Below are positions 16,264-23,562 of a DNA stretch of 25,217 bases, piece after piece; position 1 is the first letter of the stretch, and the number at the start of each line of letters is the position of its first letter. The translations under genes and the position numbers were made by a program. This stretch comes from Desulfuromonadaceae bacterium UBA2294. Its GTDB lineage: Bacteria; Desulfobacterota; Desulfuromonadia; Desulfuromonadales; UBA2294. A model generated the notes under the pieces. The model did no database searches. It saw only the letters and a program-made list of their open reading frames with translations, and was not told the DNA's origin. The stretch covers positions 1 through 25,217 of the forward strand of contig DDWE01000077.1 in NCBI GenBank assembly GCA_002345625.1, written 5' to 3'.

Positions 16264-17204
16264 CCCCTCCTGTTGCTCTCGGTATCGATCTTGGCGGCAC
16301 CAACTGTCGCGGCGGTCTGGTCGACGGCGACGGCCATCTGCGGCTGCGTGCCGAAATGTCGACCGATGCATCAAACAATTTCCTGCCTCGCTTCGAGTCT
16401 TTCTGCTATCAGTTGATCAATCAGGCCGGCGCAGCTGACTTAGCGGTCAGCCATATCGGCGTTGGCGTGCCGGGCGTCGTCGATGGTCACGGTCGCGTCC
16501 TGAACGCGCCGAATCTGCCGGCACTGCACGGCGTCGAACTGGCACATCTTCTGCGCGAACGATTCGGGCTGCCGGTGCAGGTCGGTAACGACGTCGATGC
16601 CATTACCGCCGGAGAGGCGCGCTGCGGTGCCGGTCGTCATTCTGCTGATTTTTTGGTGATCGCCCTTGGCACCGGCGTCGGGGGCGGGTTGCTGTTGCAA
16701 CGCCGGGTCTGGCGCGGTCCGGTTGCTTCGACCGTCGAGATCGGTCATGTGATTGTCGAGCCCGATGGCCGTCTCTGCGGTTGTGGTCACCGCGGCTGTC
16801 TTGAGGCCTACGCCTCCGGTCCCGGTCTGGTGCACAGTGTCGAGCTGGCCGGTCTGCGCGGTGAAATCGGTTGCTTGTCGCTATCAGCCGGAATCACCGG
16901 CCCGATGGTCGCCTCTGCCGCGCAGCATGGCGATGTGGTCGCCCGCGTCGCATTTGCCGAAGCCGGTCGCCATCTCGGTACCGTCATTGCCGGTGTCATC
17001 AATCTGCTCGGTTTGAAAACCGTCATCTTTGCCGGTTCGGGAGCGACCAATCTCGATCTGCTGCGACCGACTCTCGAACACACCTGCCGTGATGCCCTGT
17101 TCCCCGGCACACCACTGCCTGAACTGGTCGCCGCCGAGCTCGGAGCCGACGCCGGCATCATCGGTGCGGCTTTGGGGGCGTTTGGTGATGACGGGTTTTT
17201 ATAA
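16260..17204 (+). CDS. ROK-family sugar kinase (glucokinase-like)
   Basis: A 314-residue ROK-family protein. N-terminal ATP-binding LGIDLGGTNCRGG (D10, G12-T14), GVPGVVDGHGRVLNAPN, catalytic aspartate in VGNDVDAI (D111), and LVIALGTGVGGGLLL. The zinc site H163, C173, C175, C180 lies in GHVIVEPDGRLCGCGHRGCL, with E182 following. No DNA-binding domain is present, so it is a kinase rather than a repressor; glucose is the likeliest substrate and a phosphofructokinase follows 178 bp downstream, but this is inference. The start is TTG at 16260, overlapping the ExbD stop. It is preferred because no ATG or GTG lies before the IDLGGT motif in frame; GAGGAG is about 11 bases upstream, so initiation may be weak and coupled. 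Confidence 0.9.
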   Translation: MTPPVALGIDLGGTNCRGGLVDGDGHLRLRAEMSTDASNNFLPRFESFCYQLINQAGAADLAVSHIGVGVPGVVDGHGRVLNAPNLPALHGVELAHLLRERFGLPVQVGNDVDAITAGEARCGAGRHSADFLVIALGTGVGGGLLLQRRVWRGPVASTVEIGHVIVEPDGRLCGCGHRGCLEAYASGPGLVHSVELAGLRGEIGCLSLSAGITGPMVASAAQHGDVVARVAFAEAGRHLGTVIAGVINLLGLKTVIFAGSGATNLDLLRPTLEHTCRDALFPGTPLPELVAAELGADAGIIGAALGAFGDDGFL

Positions 17205-17210
17205 GCTTTT

Positions 17211-17340
17211 CACCATGATACGAAGAACACGAAGGAAATCTTTTTCAGGCAAATTCAGGAAGAGGTGTTTAACCGGGATTGACTGGATCTTGCAAACTCG
17301 CGCCTGAAGCCTGAAGCCTGATCTTCGTGTCCATCGTGGT
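17211..17340. repeat. Short intergenic inverted-repeat element
   Basis: The gap between the ROK kinase and phosphofructokinase is bounded by imperfect inverted arms. The left arm, about 17211-17238, contains CACCATGATACGAAGAACA and then CGAAGG. The right arm, about 17318-17340, reads on the other strand ACCACGATGGACACGAAG. The interior carries a 7-bp tandem repeat, GCCTGAA x2 plus GCCTGA, at 17302-17321. Arms of ACCACGAAG-ACACGAAG type recur between genes in many bacterial genomes as I remember it. No ORF is inside. It may be a MITE-like or structured repeat. Confidence 0.5.
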
Positions 17341-17381
17341 AAGATGATTTTGTGAATGACGACAACAAAGAGGGAGTAACG

Positions 17382-18500
17382 ATGTCTAAAACGATTGCAA
17401 TTCTGACCGGTGGTGGCGATTGTCCCGGCCTTAATGCGGTGATCCGTGGTGTGGTGCGCAGTGCCATCCTCCAGCATAGTTGGCGTGTCATCGGCATCCG
17501 TGACGGATTTGACGGCCTGGTCACTGGTCCGGACACGGTTGAGCTTGATCTCAAAGCTGTGCGCGGTATTCTGCCGCGCGGCGGAACTATTCTTGGCACC
17601 AGCAATCGTGGCAATCCCTTTGCCTACCCGATCACCCGCGACGGCGTGGTGTCGTTGGAAGATGTCTCCGGGCGGGTGCTGGAGAATTTCAGGCAGCTGG
17701 GTGCCGATGCCCTGATTGTGGTCGGTGGCGACGGCAGCCTGAAAATTGCCGGCCAGTTGGGGCAACTCGGTATGCCGGTGGTCGGCGTCCCCAAAACCAT
17801 CGATAACGATCTCTCCAGTACCGATGTCACCTTCGGCTTCAGCACTGCGGTTGAAATTGTCACCGAAGCCCTTGATCGCCTGCACTCGACGGCGGAGAGC
17901 CATCACCGGGTCATGGTGGTCGAGGTGATGGGGCGCGATGCGGGCTGGATCGCTCTGCACGCTGGAATCGCCGGTTCTGCAGACGTGATCCTGATTCCGG
18001 AGATTCCGTTTCGGGTCGAAGAGATCTGCGGTGCTATCCGGCGACGGCGCGAAGCCGGGAGCCGGTTTTCTATCGTCGTTGTCGCCGAAGGGGCGAAGCC
18101 GGCCGGCGGAGAGAAGGTGGTTCAGCTCGATGCGCAGGCGAATCTCGGGGTTGAACGTCTTGGTGGTATTGCTCATTCCCTGGCGCGACAGATTGAACTG
18201 TGCAGTGGTATGGAGGTGCGCGTCGTCGTATTAGGTCACGTCCAGCGTGGCGGCACTCCGTGTGCTTTTGACCGGATTCTCAGTACCCGTTTCGGGGTTA
18301 AAGCGGTCGATTTAGTCGTGTCCGGGTGCTTCAACCAGATGGTCGCCTTAAGGGGCAGGTCACTGGTTGCCGTCGATATCGCTGAAGCGGTGGGTCAACT
18401 CAATCTGGTCGATCCCGAAGGCGATCTGGTTCGTACCGCCGAGGCCGTCGGGATCATGCTCGGTCGCCAGAAAACCCTTGACGCTAACGACTTGAAATAA
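17382..18500 (+). CDS. pfkA: 6-phosphofructokinase, group III, probably ATP-dependent
   Basis: A 372-residue phosphofructokinase, catalysing the committed step of glycolysis. Motifs: ILTGGGDCPGLNAVIRG, LGTSNRGNPFAY, VVGGDGSLKIAGQL, VPKTIDNDLSSTDVTFGF (catalytic D141, D143), VVEVMGRDAGWIAL, and VVVAEGAKP. Compared with E. coli PfkA, numbering is offset by 14. Position 104 is Gly (G118), as in ATP enzymes; position 124 is Lys (K138), as in PPi enzymes. Family knowledge: Gly104 generally marks ATP as donor, and the Gly/Lys pair occurs in group III ATP enzymes. ATP is therefore favoured, not proved. ATG 17382 has GAGGGAG seven bases upstream; the GTG at 17352 is less likely. Length is longer than E. 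coli PfkA (320) and fits group III. The chemoreceptor follows after about 78 bp. Confidence 0.94.
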   Translation: MSKTIAILTGGGDCPGLNAVIRGVVRSAILQHSWRVIGIRDGFDGLVTGPDTVELDLKAVRGILPRGGTILGTSNRGNPFAYPITRDGVVSLEDVSGRVLENFRQLGADALIVVGGDGSLKIAGQLGQLGMPVVGVPKTIDNDLSSTDVTFGFSTAVEIVTEALDRLHSTAESHHRVMVVEVMGRDAGWIALHAGIAGSADVILIPEIPFRVEEICGAIRRRREAGSRFSIVVVAEGAKPAGGEKVVQLDAQANLGVERLGGIAHSLARQIELCSGMEVRVVVLGHVQRGGTPCAFDRILSTRFGVKAVDLVVSGCFNQMVALRGRSLVAVDIAEAVGQLNLVDPEGDLVRTAEAVGIMLGRQKTLDANDLK

Positions 18501-18578
18501 TAATGTGTTAGGAGTTTCTTGCAGTTATTCTGGCGATTTTCGCCAGGTGTTTTCGGGCAAGACATTCTAAGGCAATTT

Positions 18579-20609
18579 ATGGAAAAACCGTCCGGAATCG
18601 TTATCTCGCGTCTACGCAGCTTCTCCCTTGAGTCAGTTCGTAGTGAGTGGACCTTTGCTGTTGTCGGTATTGCTCTGGGTGTTGCGGCACCGATCGGCTG
18701 GCAGCTGCTGCGCCAACTATTTTACTCCGACCCGAGTCTCGGCTTTTTTGCTGAAATTTATGCCAATCTGTTCGGGAGCAGCCAGGCCTTCGCTCTGTTT
18801 CTTTATATGGGGGTCGGGACCTCCTTTGTCCTCGGCACCTGTGGCCGCCTGATCGGTCGCGGTATTATCAAGATGCATGAGCGGGCAGAGAAACTCGACC
18901 GACTCAACTTCGAAATTGCCGTTCAGAAAGAGAAATTTGAGCAACGCTTCCAGACGCTTAATAACAACCTGAAAAATTTCCATTCCATCAACACCCATAT
19001 CCAGAAATCCCTCGATATCAAAGAGGTCCTGCATCTGGCCGCTGATGGCCTGCACGATATTCTCGGTTATGACCGGGTCAACGTGCTGATGGTCAATCCA
19101 GAGAAGAAATGCCTCGAATTTGTCGCCAGTCGTGGCGGCAGTGAAGAAATTACCAGCTCGATTACACTCCCCCTCGACCACCGGGCTGGAGCACTCTTCA
19201 AGGCGATTGAAGGCAACCGCCTGCTGATGGTTGAAGACATCACCCGCCTGCCGAAAGAGTTTCACCTGCAGCCCCCCTGTGACACCATTCGTCAGCTACG
19301 GTCGAAGAATTTTATTATTTGCCCGATTTCGGTGCATGACGAAGTGATTGGTCTGTTCGGGGTCGACAATAAACTGCGGCGCATGCCGATGACCGACACC
19401 GATGTCGACACGGTCAAGCTGTTTGCGGTCCAGGTTGCCTCGACCATCGTCAAGATCAACCTGTTGCGGGCGGCGGAAAATCTCACCGATGAGCTTGAAG
19501 AGACCTTCAGCGAACTGCTCGGGTTCCGCAGCGAGCACAACGCCGTCGAAGAGCATCTGCGCCAGGCAACCCTCTCTACAGCGCAATCGATTACCGAAAT
19601 TGCCCGTGGGGCCGAGATTATTCAAGGGGCGGTCGACAGCACGCGTTCCTCCTCCAGTCAGATTTCGGTCAGCATCAAGGAGATCTCGGGCAATCTCAAT
19701 CAGCTTAGTGATTTCATGAGCTCGACCGTTGCGTCGATGACTGAAATCTCCAGCACCATCAGATCGGTGGAGGAGAACAGCCAGCGCTCACATGACATGG
19801 CTGAGGTGGTCCGACAACAGGCCGAAGACGGTTTTGACGCGGTTATTGACAATCTGACCGGGCTCCAGGGAATCTCCTCTTCCGTCGATGAGACGGCGGC
19901 GGTGATCGGCCGTCTGGCAGAAAAGAGTGAAGAGATCGGCCATATTACCGAGGTCATCACCGAGATCACGCAAAAGACCAACCTGCTTGCACTTAATGCG
20001 GCCATTATTGCGGCACAGGCCGGTGAACATGGCCTGGCGTTCGGCGTCGTCGCCGAGGAGGTCCGTGCCCTGGCGCGCGAGGCGGCTGATTCGACCGGCG
20101 CCATCGGCCAGATTATCAACCAGATTCAGGGCTTTACTCGCGAATCGGTCAGCCATGTCACCCAGACCAAACGTCTGGTCGCGTCCGGTATCACCCTGGG
20201 TGAAACGGTGGAGTCATCACTACAGCAGATTCAGACCAGCTCGCAGACGGCTATGGATATGACCCAGGAGATCCGCCGATCAACCCGTGAGGTTGCGCAT
20301 GCGGTCGATTCGGTCAGCCAGTCGGTGGAGAGCCTCGGCGACCTATCGTCCAAGATCACCTCTTCCTCGCGTGAACAGGCTCAGGGGATTCAGAGTATTG
20401 TCCGGTCCATCGAGAATGTTGTTGCCATGTCCGATGAAATGGCCAGCGCGACCGAGAACCAGAAAGCCAAGATGCGTGAAATCGACGAAGCGGTGCAGAG
20501 CGTCCGCGAGATGGCGCAGCGGATCTTCTTCGAAATCGAAGCACGGCAAAACGGCAGCCGCGAAGTGATTGAGAAGCTGGAGCAGCTCAAGCGCGAAAGC
20601 GCCCTATAG
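18579..20609 (+). CDS. Methyl-accepting chemotaxis-like protein with cytoplasmic GAF domain
   Basis: A 676-residue receptor. Two membrane helices (about 27-47 and 68-90) with a short loop, so no periplasmic ligand domain. A coiled coil follows, then a GAF domain (about residues 130-300; DILGYDRVNVLMVNPEKK, VHDEVIGLFGVDN), then the antiparallel coiled-coil signalling domain. The hairpin tip is QKTNLLALNAAIIAAQAGE (465-483), then HGLAFGVVAEEVRALA. It keeps the Asn-Leu-Ala-Leu-Asn core and Glu483 but departs at Tsr-equivalent positions: F373 to Gln, E385 to Ile, R388 to Gln, R394 to Leu. It may signal through a non-standard array or not through CheA; this is inference. Start: ATG 18579 (TAAGG six bases upstream). 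A TTG at 18519 with AGGAG four bases upstream is an alternative that would add 20 residues. Confidence 0.88.
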   Translation: MEKPSGIVISRLRSFSLESVRSEWTFAVVGIALGVAAPIGWQLLRQLFYSDPSLGFFAEIYANLFGSSQAFALFLYMGVGTSFVLGTCGRLIGRGIIKMHERAEKLDRLNFEIAVQKEKFEQRFQTLNNNLKNFHSINTHIQKSLDIKEVLHLAADGLHDILGYDRVNVLMVNPEKKCLEFVASRGGSEEITSSITLPLDHRAGALFKAIEGNRLLMVEDITRLPKEFHLQPPCDTIRQLRSKNFIICPISVHDEVIGLFGVDNKLRRMPMTDTDVDTVKLFAVQVASTIVKINLLRAAENLTDELEETFSELLGFRSEHNAVEEHLRQATLSTAQSITEIARGAEIIQGAVDSTRSSSSQISVSIKEISGNLNQLSDFMSSTVASMTEISSTIRSVEENSQRSHDMAEVVRQQAEDGFDAVIDNLTGLQGISSSVDETAAVIGRLAEKSEEIGHITEVITEITQKTNLLALNAAIIAAQAGEHGLAFGVVAEEVRALAREAADSTGAIGQIINQIQGFTRESVSHVTQTKRLVASGITLGETVESSLQQIQTSSQTAMDMTQEIRRSTREVAHAVDSVSQSVESLGDLSSKITSSSREQAQGIQSIVRSIENVVAMSDEMASATENQKAKMREIDEAVQSVREMAQRIFFEIEARQNGSREVIEKLEQLKRESAL

Positions 20610-20646
20610 GTCGGCTTATCCGGTACTTCGAAACAGCTAAAATCAA

Positions 20647-20671
20647 GGGCGCTTCGTTTCGCGGAGTGCCC
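20647..20671 (+). terminator. Hairpin after the chemoreceptor gene, possible terminator
   Basis: GGGCGCTTCG and CGGAGTGCCC form a 10-bp stem (two G-U pairs in RNA) around a five-base loop. It is followed by TGTTTACTT, only a weak T-tract, and lies 38 bases after the receptor stop and 19 before the next ATG. It could attenuate rather than stop read-through. Confidence 0.45.
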
Positions 20672-20689
20672 TGTTTACTTGGTGACTTA

Positions 20690-21385
20690 ATGAACAAGCA
20701 AAGCTTGCTACCACAACTTCTGACGCTGCTGGCTGACTATCAGGCGTTGCTCCAGCAGGTCGATGCCTGGTTCGATCGCTGTCTGGTTGCGGTCGGGCCA
20801 CAGCAGATTCGTTGCCGACGCGGCTGCAGCGAATGCTGCCGAGGGTTGTTCGATATCTCGGTGCTTGATGCGGCGCTGCTGCAGCAGGGGGTGGCACAGC
20901 TACCGTTAGAGGTGCAGGGCAGGGTGCGACAGCAGAGCCGTTCGCGCCTGACGGAATTGCAGGAGCGGTGGCCGACACTGAACCATCCCTGGTTGCTCAA
21001 CAGCCTGCCGGACGAGGGCTGGACCGAGATGCCGGAAGATGACGCCACCCCCTGTCCGCTGCTCGGCGCTGACGGTGCCTGCATGGTCTATGCTTATCGA
21101 CCCATGACCTGTCGTCTCCACGGGCTGCCGAATATCGATCTGTCCGGCGAGAGCTTCTCCGATGACTTTTGCAGCCACAACTTTGTCGGCGTCGATCCGC
21201 TGCTGCTGCCGGAGCTGCGCTGGGAGTTCCGGCGCACCTTTGCTGACGAGAACAATTTTCTGCACATGTTTACCACCATCCTTTGTGGCCGGCCCCTGCG
21301 CGAGCTCGACACCTTCATTCCGACCGGGTTGCTCATCGACTTCGACAACGGTCACTGGGAAGCGGCGACACAAGGTCTGCGCTGA
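20690..21385 (+). CDS. YkgJ-family Cys-cluster protein
   Basis: A 231-residue cytoplasmic protein. The YkgJ cluster CRRGCSECC supplies C42, C46, C49 and C50, and later CPLLGADGACMVYAYRPMTC and the FCSHNF region add further cysteines, a pattern proposed to chelate zinc or iron. The N-terminal 40 residues are helical and Leu-rich; the C-terminal third (RRTFADENNFLHMF) resembles family members from Geobacter-like bacteria. No catalytic function has been established for the family, so none is assigned. ATG 20690 is chosen with a weak GGTG ribosome site; a GTG at 20666 in the same frame is possible but would run through the hairpin. The FKBP gene follows after 86 bp. Confidence 0.83.
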   Translation: MNKQSLLPQLLTLLADYQALLQQVDAWFDRCLVAVGPQQIRCRRGCSECCRGLFDISVLDAALLQQGVAQLPLEVQGRVRQQSRSRLTELQERWPTLNHPWLLNSLPDEGWTEMPEDDATPCPLLGADGACMVYAYRPMTCRLHGLPNIDLSGESFSDDFCSHNFVGVDPLLLPELRWEFRRTFADENNFLHMFTTILCGRPLRELDTFIPTGLLIDFDNGHWEAATQGLR

Positions 21386-21403
21386 CGATTTTGCCTTTTC
21401 ATC

Positions 21404-21430
21404 GCGGCTCTTTCATGATAGAAGGGCCGC
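21404..21430 (+). other. Stem-loop in the leader of the FKBP gene
   Basis: GCGGCTCTTT (21404-21413) pairs with GAAGGGCCGC (21421-21430), a 10-bp stem with two G-U pairs and a seven-base loop. It lies 18 bases after the YkgJ stop and 41 before the FKBP start. The following ATCTCTTTC is pyrimidine-rich but not a T-run. It could be a weak terminator or a 5' leader structure. Confidence 0.4.
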
Positions 21431-21471
21431 ATCTCTTTCACTCTATTCAACACAAAAAGGAAGCAAAGACC

Positions 21472-21969
21472 ATGGCCCAGGCAGCAAAAGGCGACCGGGT
21501 GCGGATTCATTTTACCGGCACCCTTGAAGATGGCACAGTGTTCGATACGACACTCGAAACCGGCGGTTGCAGTGACGACGCCTGCAGTGACGACGCCTGC
21601 AGCGATGATGCTTGTGGTTGTGGTGAGACCGGCCCGATGGAGCTGTTGCTCGGCAACGGCGATTTCTTTCCGCAGGTGGAAGAGGCCGTGATCGGTATGG
21701 CTCCCGGCGACAAGAAGACCCTGGTCATCCCCTGTGATGAGGCGTTCGGTGATTACGATGAGGAGCGCGTCTTCTCCATCGCCCGCAATGAGTTCCCCTC
21801 CGACCTCAACCCCGATATCGACCAGAATCTTGAACTGATCGGCGAAGATGGCGAGTCGATGATCGTCACCGTGCTCGAAGTTGAAGATGACGCGGTCGTC
21901 CTCGACGCCAACCACCCCCTGGCCGGTGAGGATCTGAGCTTCGAAATCGAACTGGTTGAGATTCTCTAG
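21472..21969 (+). CDS. SlyD-type FKBP prolyl isomerase with Cys/Asp repeat insert
   Basis: A 165-residue FKBP-family peptidyl-prolyl cis-trans isomerase with chaperone (IF) domain, SlyD-like, cytoplasmic. N-terminal strand GDRVRIHFTGTLEDGTVFDTT is canonical; GPMELLLGNGDFFPQVEEAV and MAPGDKKTLVIPCDEAFGDY complete the first FKBP half; the IF segment (about 95-135) and the closing strand FEIELVEIL follow. An insert at residues 33-51 reads (CSDDA)x3 then CGCG, encoded by three 15-bp tandem repeats at 21568-21612. In ordinary SlyD the loop here is short and uncharged, so this is an added metal-site-like loop. ATG 21472 has AAGGAAG eight bases upstream; the frame is open to 21283 but that part overlaps the YkgJ gene. 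A strong terminator follows. Confidence 0.92.
   Translation: MAQAAKGDRVRIHFTGTLEDGTVFDTTLETGGCSDDACSDDACSDDACGCGETGPMELLLGNGDFFPQVEEAVIGMAPGDKKTLVIPCDEAFGDYDEERVFSIARNEFPSDLNPDIDQNLELIGEDGESMIVTVLEVEDDAVVLDANHPLAGEDLSFEIELVEIL
21568..21612 (+). repeat. 15-bp tandem repeat (three copies) inside the FKBP gene
   Basis: Two exact copies of TGCAGTGACGACGCC (21568-21582, 21583-21597) are followed by a third with four synonymous third-base changes (21598-21612). All three encode Cys-Ser-Asp-Asp-Ala. The repeat is in frame, so copy changes would lengthen the loop without a frameshift. Confidence 0.9.
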
Positions 21970-21995
21970 ATCCGTCGATACGGTTTTGATAGCCG

Positions 21996-22030
21996 AAAGC
22001 GGGGAGACGATATGTCTCCCCGCTTTTTTT
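21996..22030 (+). terminator. Strong intrinsic terminator of the FKBP gene
   Basis: AAAGCGGGGAGAC (21996-22008) and GTCTCCCCGCTTT (22014-22026) form a perfect 13-bp stem with a five-base loop. The T-run reaches 22030 (seven Ts from 22024). It lies 26 bases after the FKBP stop. Confidence 0.95.
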
Positions 22031-22090
22031 GTACAACACAACCTATGACGCTTTTCTCGTCAACCTTTTCATAAATCGTCCGTCTACCCC

Positions 22091-22119
22091 TTGCAGGCAG
22101 ATTGGTTCGGGCTTATGCT
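22091..22119 (+). promoter_or_regulatory. Candidate promoter of the exporter operon
   Basis: TTGCAG (22091-22096) and TATGCT (22114-22119) are 17 bp apart, a modest sigma-70-type match just after the FKBP terminator. Transcription would start about 80 bases before the outer-membrane-protein start. Confidence 0.4.
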
Positions 22120-22206
22120 GAACCCCGTTGTCCTGATATTTTTTACCCGGTTAGGGTTGTTGTTATTATTGCTGGCACTGCACACGGGTGCCGAGGCTTT
22201 ACCCTG

Positions 22207-23553
22207 ATGAACTGTCCCGTCCTGTTGCTTGCTTGTGCCTTCTGGTTGACCCTGCTGCCGCAATCCGTCACTGCCGCCGAACCGTTACGACTGACGTTGC
22301 CGGCAGCGGTCAATCTGGCTTTGTCTGACAATCCGGCCATGCTTCTGGCCCGCAACCAGCAGGAGTCGGCTCAGGTTTCGGTCCGCTCCGCCCGAGGTAC
22401 TTTCCTCCCCGATCTCAAAGCCAGCGCCGGGGCCAGTACACGCTACAGCCAGCAACCGCCGCCGTTCGATGATGTCGATTCCCGTTCCATGAACCTCGGA
22501 ATCTCCTCAAGCCTCAACCTGTTTAACGGCTTTGCCGACAGCGCCGGCCTCGACAGCGCCCGTCGTCAGCTCGATGCCGTCAGTGCCGGTCTGTTACGGC
22601 AACAGCAGACCACCGCCTACGACGTCGCCGTCGCCTACATTGTCGTCCTCGGTGCCCGTGAGCTGGTCACCGTCGCCGAAGAGAGTCTGGCCCGTGAGGT
22701 CGCCCTGCTGAACCAGGTCGAAGCGTTCTACCAGGCCGGGGTGCGGTCAGTGACCGATTTTTACCAGCAGCAGGCCGCAAAGGCTCAAGCCGAGCTCGAC
22801 CTGCTCGATGCACAACGCAACCTCGAAGTGGTGCAGCTCAAGCTGGTGCAGAGTCTCGGCCAGCTACCGCCTTTTGCCGTCGATCCCCAGCCGGTCGACA
22901 CCCAGATTCTGGTCGATGCCCTCCAGGGGCTGGAGCCGACCACCGCTTTGAACATGGCCCTGAAGTTGCGCCCCGATCTGATCGCGCAAAACTGGCAGGT
23001 CGAAGCGGCGCGGGAAGCGATTCAGCAGAGTCGCGCCGGCAACCTGCCGCGTCTCGATCTGACCGCGGCCGCCAACACCGGCTACAGCTCGCTCAACAGC
23101 GGTCGTGATGTCGGTTCGCAGCTCAGCCGCGATCAGGGCGAAGCCTCCCTGGGCCTGACCTTGAGCGTACCACTGTTCGACCGCAGTCAGACCAGCAGTA
23201 ACGTCGCCCAGGCGCAGATTGCCGAACGTAACGCCAGTGTCGAAGTCCAGCGTCTTCAACAGCAGATCGGGGTTGAAGTCGGTCAGGCGCTGGCCGATTA
23301 CCATCATGCCGAACTCAAAATGACAGTCTCCCGGACCAAACTTGAAGCCGCCCGGCAGGCGCTGGAGGCATCCGAAGCCCGTTATCGGGCCGGAGCCTCG
23401 AGCTGGGTTGATCGCACCGCGGCACGGGCCACCTTTGTCAGCGCTCAGGGCGACGAAGTGCGGGCCCGTTACGCCCTGCTGCAACAAGGCCTCGCCGTCG
23501 GTTACGCCCGTGGTGATCTGGACACTTTGCTGACCCGGTTCAACCCGGCTTAA
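22207..23553 (+). CDS. tolC: TolC-like outer membrane efflux protein
   Basis: A 448-residue outer-membrane factor. Family knowledge: it trimerises into a channel-tunnel across the outer membrane and periplasm and connects to an adaptor and a pump. Seen: a signal peptide (MNCPVLLLACAFWLTLLPQS, then VTAAEP cleavage), and two repeat halves each with long helices: the first has LSDNPAMLLARNQQESA and LNLFNGFADSAGLDSARRQLDA; the second has NMALKLRPDLIAQNWQVEAA and VPLFDRSQTSSNVAQAQIAER, ending with ALEASEARYRAGASSWVDR. This pseudo-duplication is typical of TolC. ATG 22207 is chosen as the signal peptide start; a weak GAGG lies ten bases upstream. The frame is open to 22102 but that part shows no conserved sequence. 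It heads a tolC-macA-macB order; the symbol is used in the broad sense. Confidence 0.9.
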   Translation: MNCPVLLLACAFWLTLLPQSVTAAEPLRLTLPAAVNLALSDNPAMLLARNQQESAQVSVRSARGTFLPDLKASAGASTRYSQQPPPFDDVDSRSMNLGISSSLNLFNGFADSAGLDSARRQLDAVSAGLLRQQQTTAYDVAVAYIVVLGARELVTVAEESLAREVALLNQVEAFYQAGVRSVTDFYQQQAAKAQAELDLLDAQRNLEVVQLKLVQSLGQLPPFAVDPQPVDTQILVDALQGLEPTTALNMALKLRPDLIAQNWQVEAAREAIQQSRAGNLPRLDLTAAANTGYSSLNSGRDVGSQLSRDQGEASLGLTLSVPLFDRSQTSSNVAQAQIAERNASVEVQRLQQQIGVEVGQALADYHHAELKMTVSRTKLEAARQALEASEARYRAGASSWVDRTAARATFVSAQGDEVRARYALLQQGLAVGYARGDLDTLLTRFNPA

Positions 23554-23562
23554 GGATCAATG

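Noticed and set aside
21568..21612. Tandem repeat considered as a CRISPR or VNTR assembly artefact
   Set aside because: The units are in frame, encode the same peptide, and the third copy has synonymous changes, which fits a real coding repeat rather than an artefact or CRISPR.
22155..22200. Sigma-54-like TGGCAC in the TolC leader
   Set aside because: The matching TTGC element at the right spacing is absent, so only the first half of the consensus is present.
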